A DNA stretch of 5,934 bases from Salinimicrobium sp049687495 (lineage in GTDB: Bacteria > Bacteroidota > Bacteroidia > Flavobacteriales > Flavobacteriaceae). Under the pieces are notes generated by a model, which was not told the DNA's origin, ran no database searches, and saw nothing but the letters and a program-made list of their open reading frames with translations. Positions 5,722 to 5,934 of this stretch are shown piece after piece. The stretch spans positions 1-5,934 of the forward strand of contig JBAVJB010000180.1 of assembly GCA_049687495.1 (NCBI GenBank), given 5' to 3'. Made by a program: the position numbers and the translations under genes. Positions within the stretch are counted from its first letter, which is position 1, and the number at the start of each line of letters is the position of its first letter.

Positions 5722-5733
5722 TGATAATTATCA
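5722..5733. promoter_or_regulatory. 12-bp perfect palindrome, candidate operator upstream of the racemase gene
   Basis: TGATAATTATCA is its own reverse complement over 12 bp and lies 47 nt before the ATG at 5781. A weak -7-like element, TACATTTA (5757-5764), lies downstream, which would put the palindrome just upstream of or at the -33 position. No good TTG box was found there. Binding of a dimeric regulator is a guess from position and symmetry; A/T-rich palindromes also arise by chance. Confidence 0.3.
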
Positions 5734-5780
5734 CAGTTCCTGAAACTTAATGGTCTTACATTTAGGAAAAGTTATTCGTC

Positions 5781-5934
5781 ATGCAAACTCTAGGACTTAT
5801 AGGTGGTACCTCCTGGCATTCAACAATTGTTTATTACAGGCTTATCAATGAGCTCGTGGCTAAAAAAATGGGAGCACAGGGAAATCCAGACCTGATTATT
5901 TACAGCCTCAACATTGAACTTATGAGGGAGCAAA
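5781..5934 (+). CDS. Aspartate/glutamate racemase family protein (partial, N-terminal 51 residues)
   Basis: The reading frame from the ATG at 5781 stays open to the window edge. It begins MQTLGLIGGTSWHSTIVYY followed by RLINELV, the characteristic start of the Asp/Glu racemase family (cofactor-independent, two-cysteine enzymes), where a GLIGGxSWxST-YYxxIN pattern forms the first beta strand and substrate loop. NPDLIIYSLNIE (about 36-47) matches the second strand. Both catalytic cysteines of this family lie further on (the first near residue 80), outside the window, so activity cannot be confirmed and substrate specificity is open (aspartate, glutamate or another amino acid). It is preceded by a terminator and a palindrome and is probably transcribed on its own; no Shine-Dalgarno sequence is present. 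Confidence 0.9.
   Translation, partial: MQTLGLIGGTSWHSTIVYYRLINELVAKKMGAQGNPDLIIYSLNIELMREQ

Overview
The window holds most of a tryptophan biosynthesis operon on the minus strand (trpL leader, trpE, trpG, trpD, trpC, trpF and the start of trpB, which runs off the left edge). To its right, divergently transcribed on the plus strand, are a single-domain rhodanese gene and the 5' end of an Asp/Glu-racemase family gene that runs off the right edge. Gene order E-G-D-C-F-B, promoters of the TTG-N19-TAnnTTTG type, A/T-rich start regions without Shine-Dalgarno sequences and the protein sequences themselves all point to a member of the Bacteroidota, most likely a Flavobacteriaceae marine-type genus. 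The genus is inference.

Layout, in transcription order of the operon (right to left): a Bacteroidota-type promoter at 5069-5098; an 18-codon leader peptide with three consecutive Trp codons (5005-5061); an intrinsic terminator hairpin with a U tract (4951-4980); then trpE (3525-4919), trpG (2834-3517), trpD (1836-2831), trpC (1038-1826), trpF (373-1038) and partial trpB (1-368). Gaps between structural genes are 2 to 9 nt, with a 1-nt TGATG overlap at trpC/trpF, so they are surely cotranscribed. trpA is not visible and presumably follows trpB outside the window.

Together the enzymes carry chorismate plus glutamine to anthranilate (TrpE/TrpG), phosphoribosyl anthranilate (TrpD), CdRP (TrpF), indole-3-glycerol phosphate (TrpC) and finally tryptophan (TrpB with TrpA). 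All visible catalytic motifs are intact.

The most interesting part is the 140-nt leader. It has every element of a classical ribosome-mediated trp attenuator: a Trp-Trp-Trp leader peptide, a 1:2 hairpin that sequesters the Trp codons, a terminator, and a competing antiterminator pairing whose 5' arm contains the leader stop codon. The promoter sits so close to the leader ATG that the transcript should be nearly leaderless. A second oddity is TrpG, which carries a roughly 25-residue N-terminal extension encoded in part by a G-rich tract with a canonical four-tract G-quadruplex motif in the mRNA strand.

The right part (5062-5934) has the divergent rhodanese promoter, the rhodanese gene, a 272-nt intergenic stretch containing a strong hairpin terminator and a 12-bp palindrome, and the racemase start. 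No tRNA, rRNA, insertion sequence or CRISPR array was seen.
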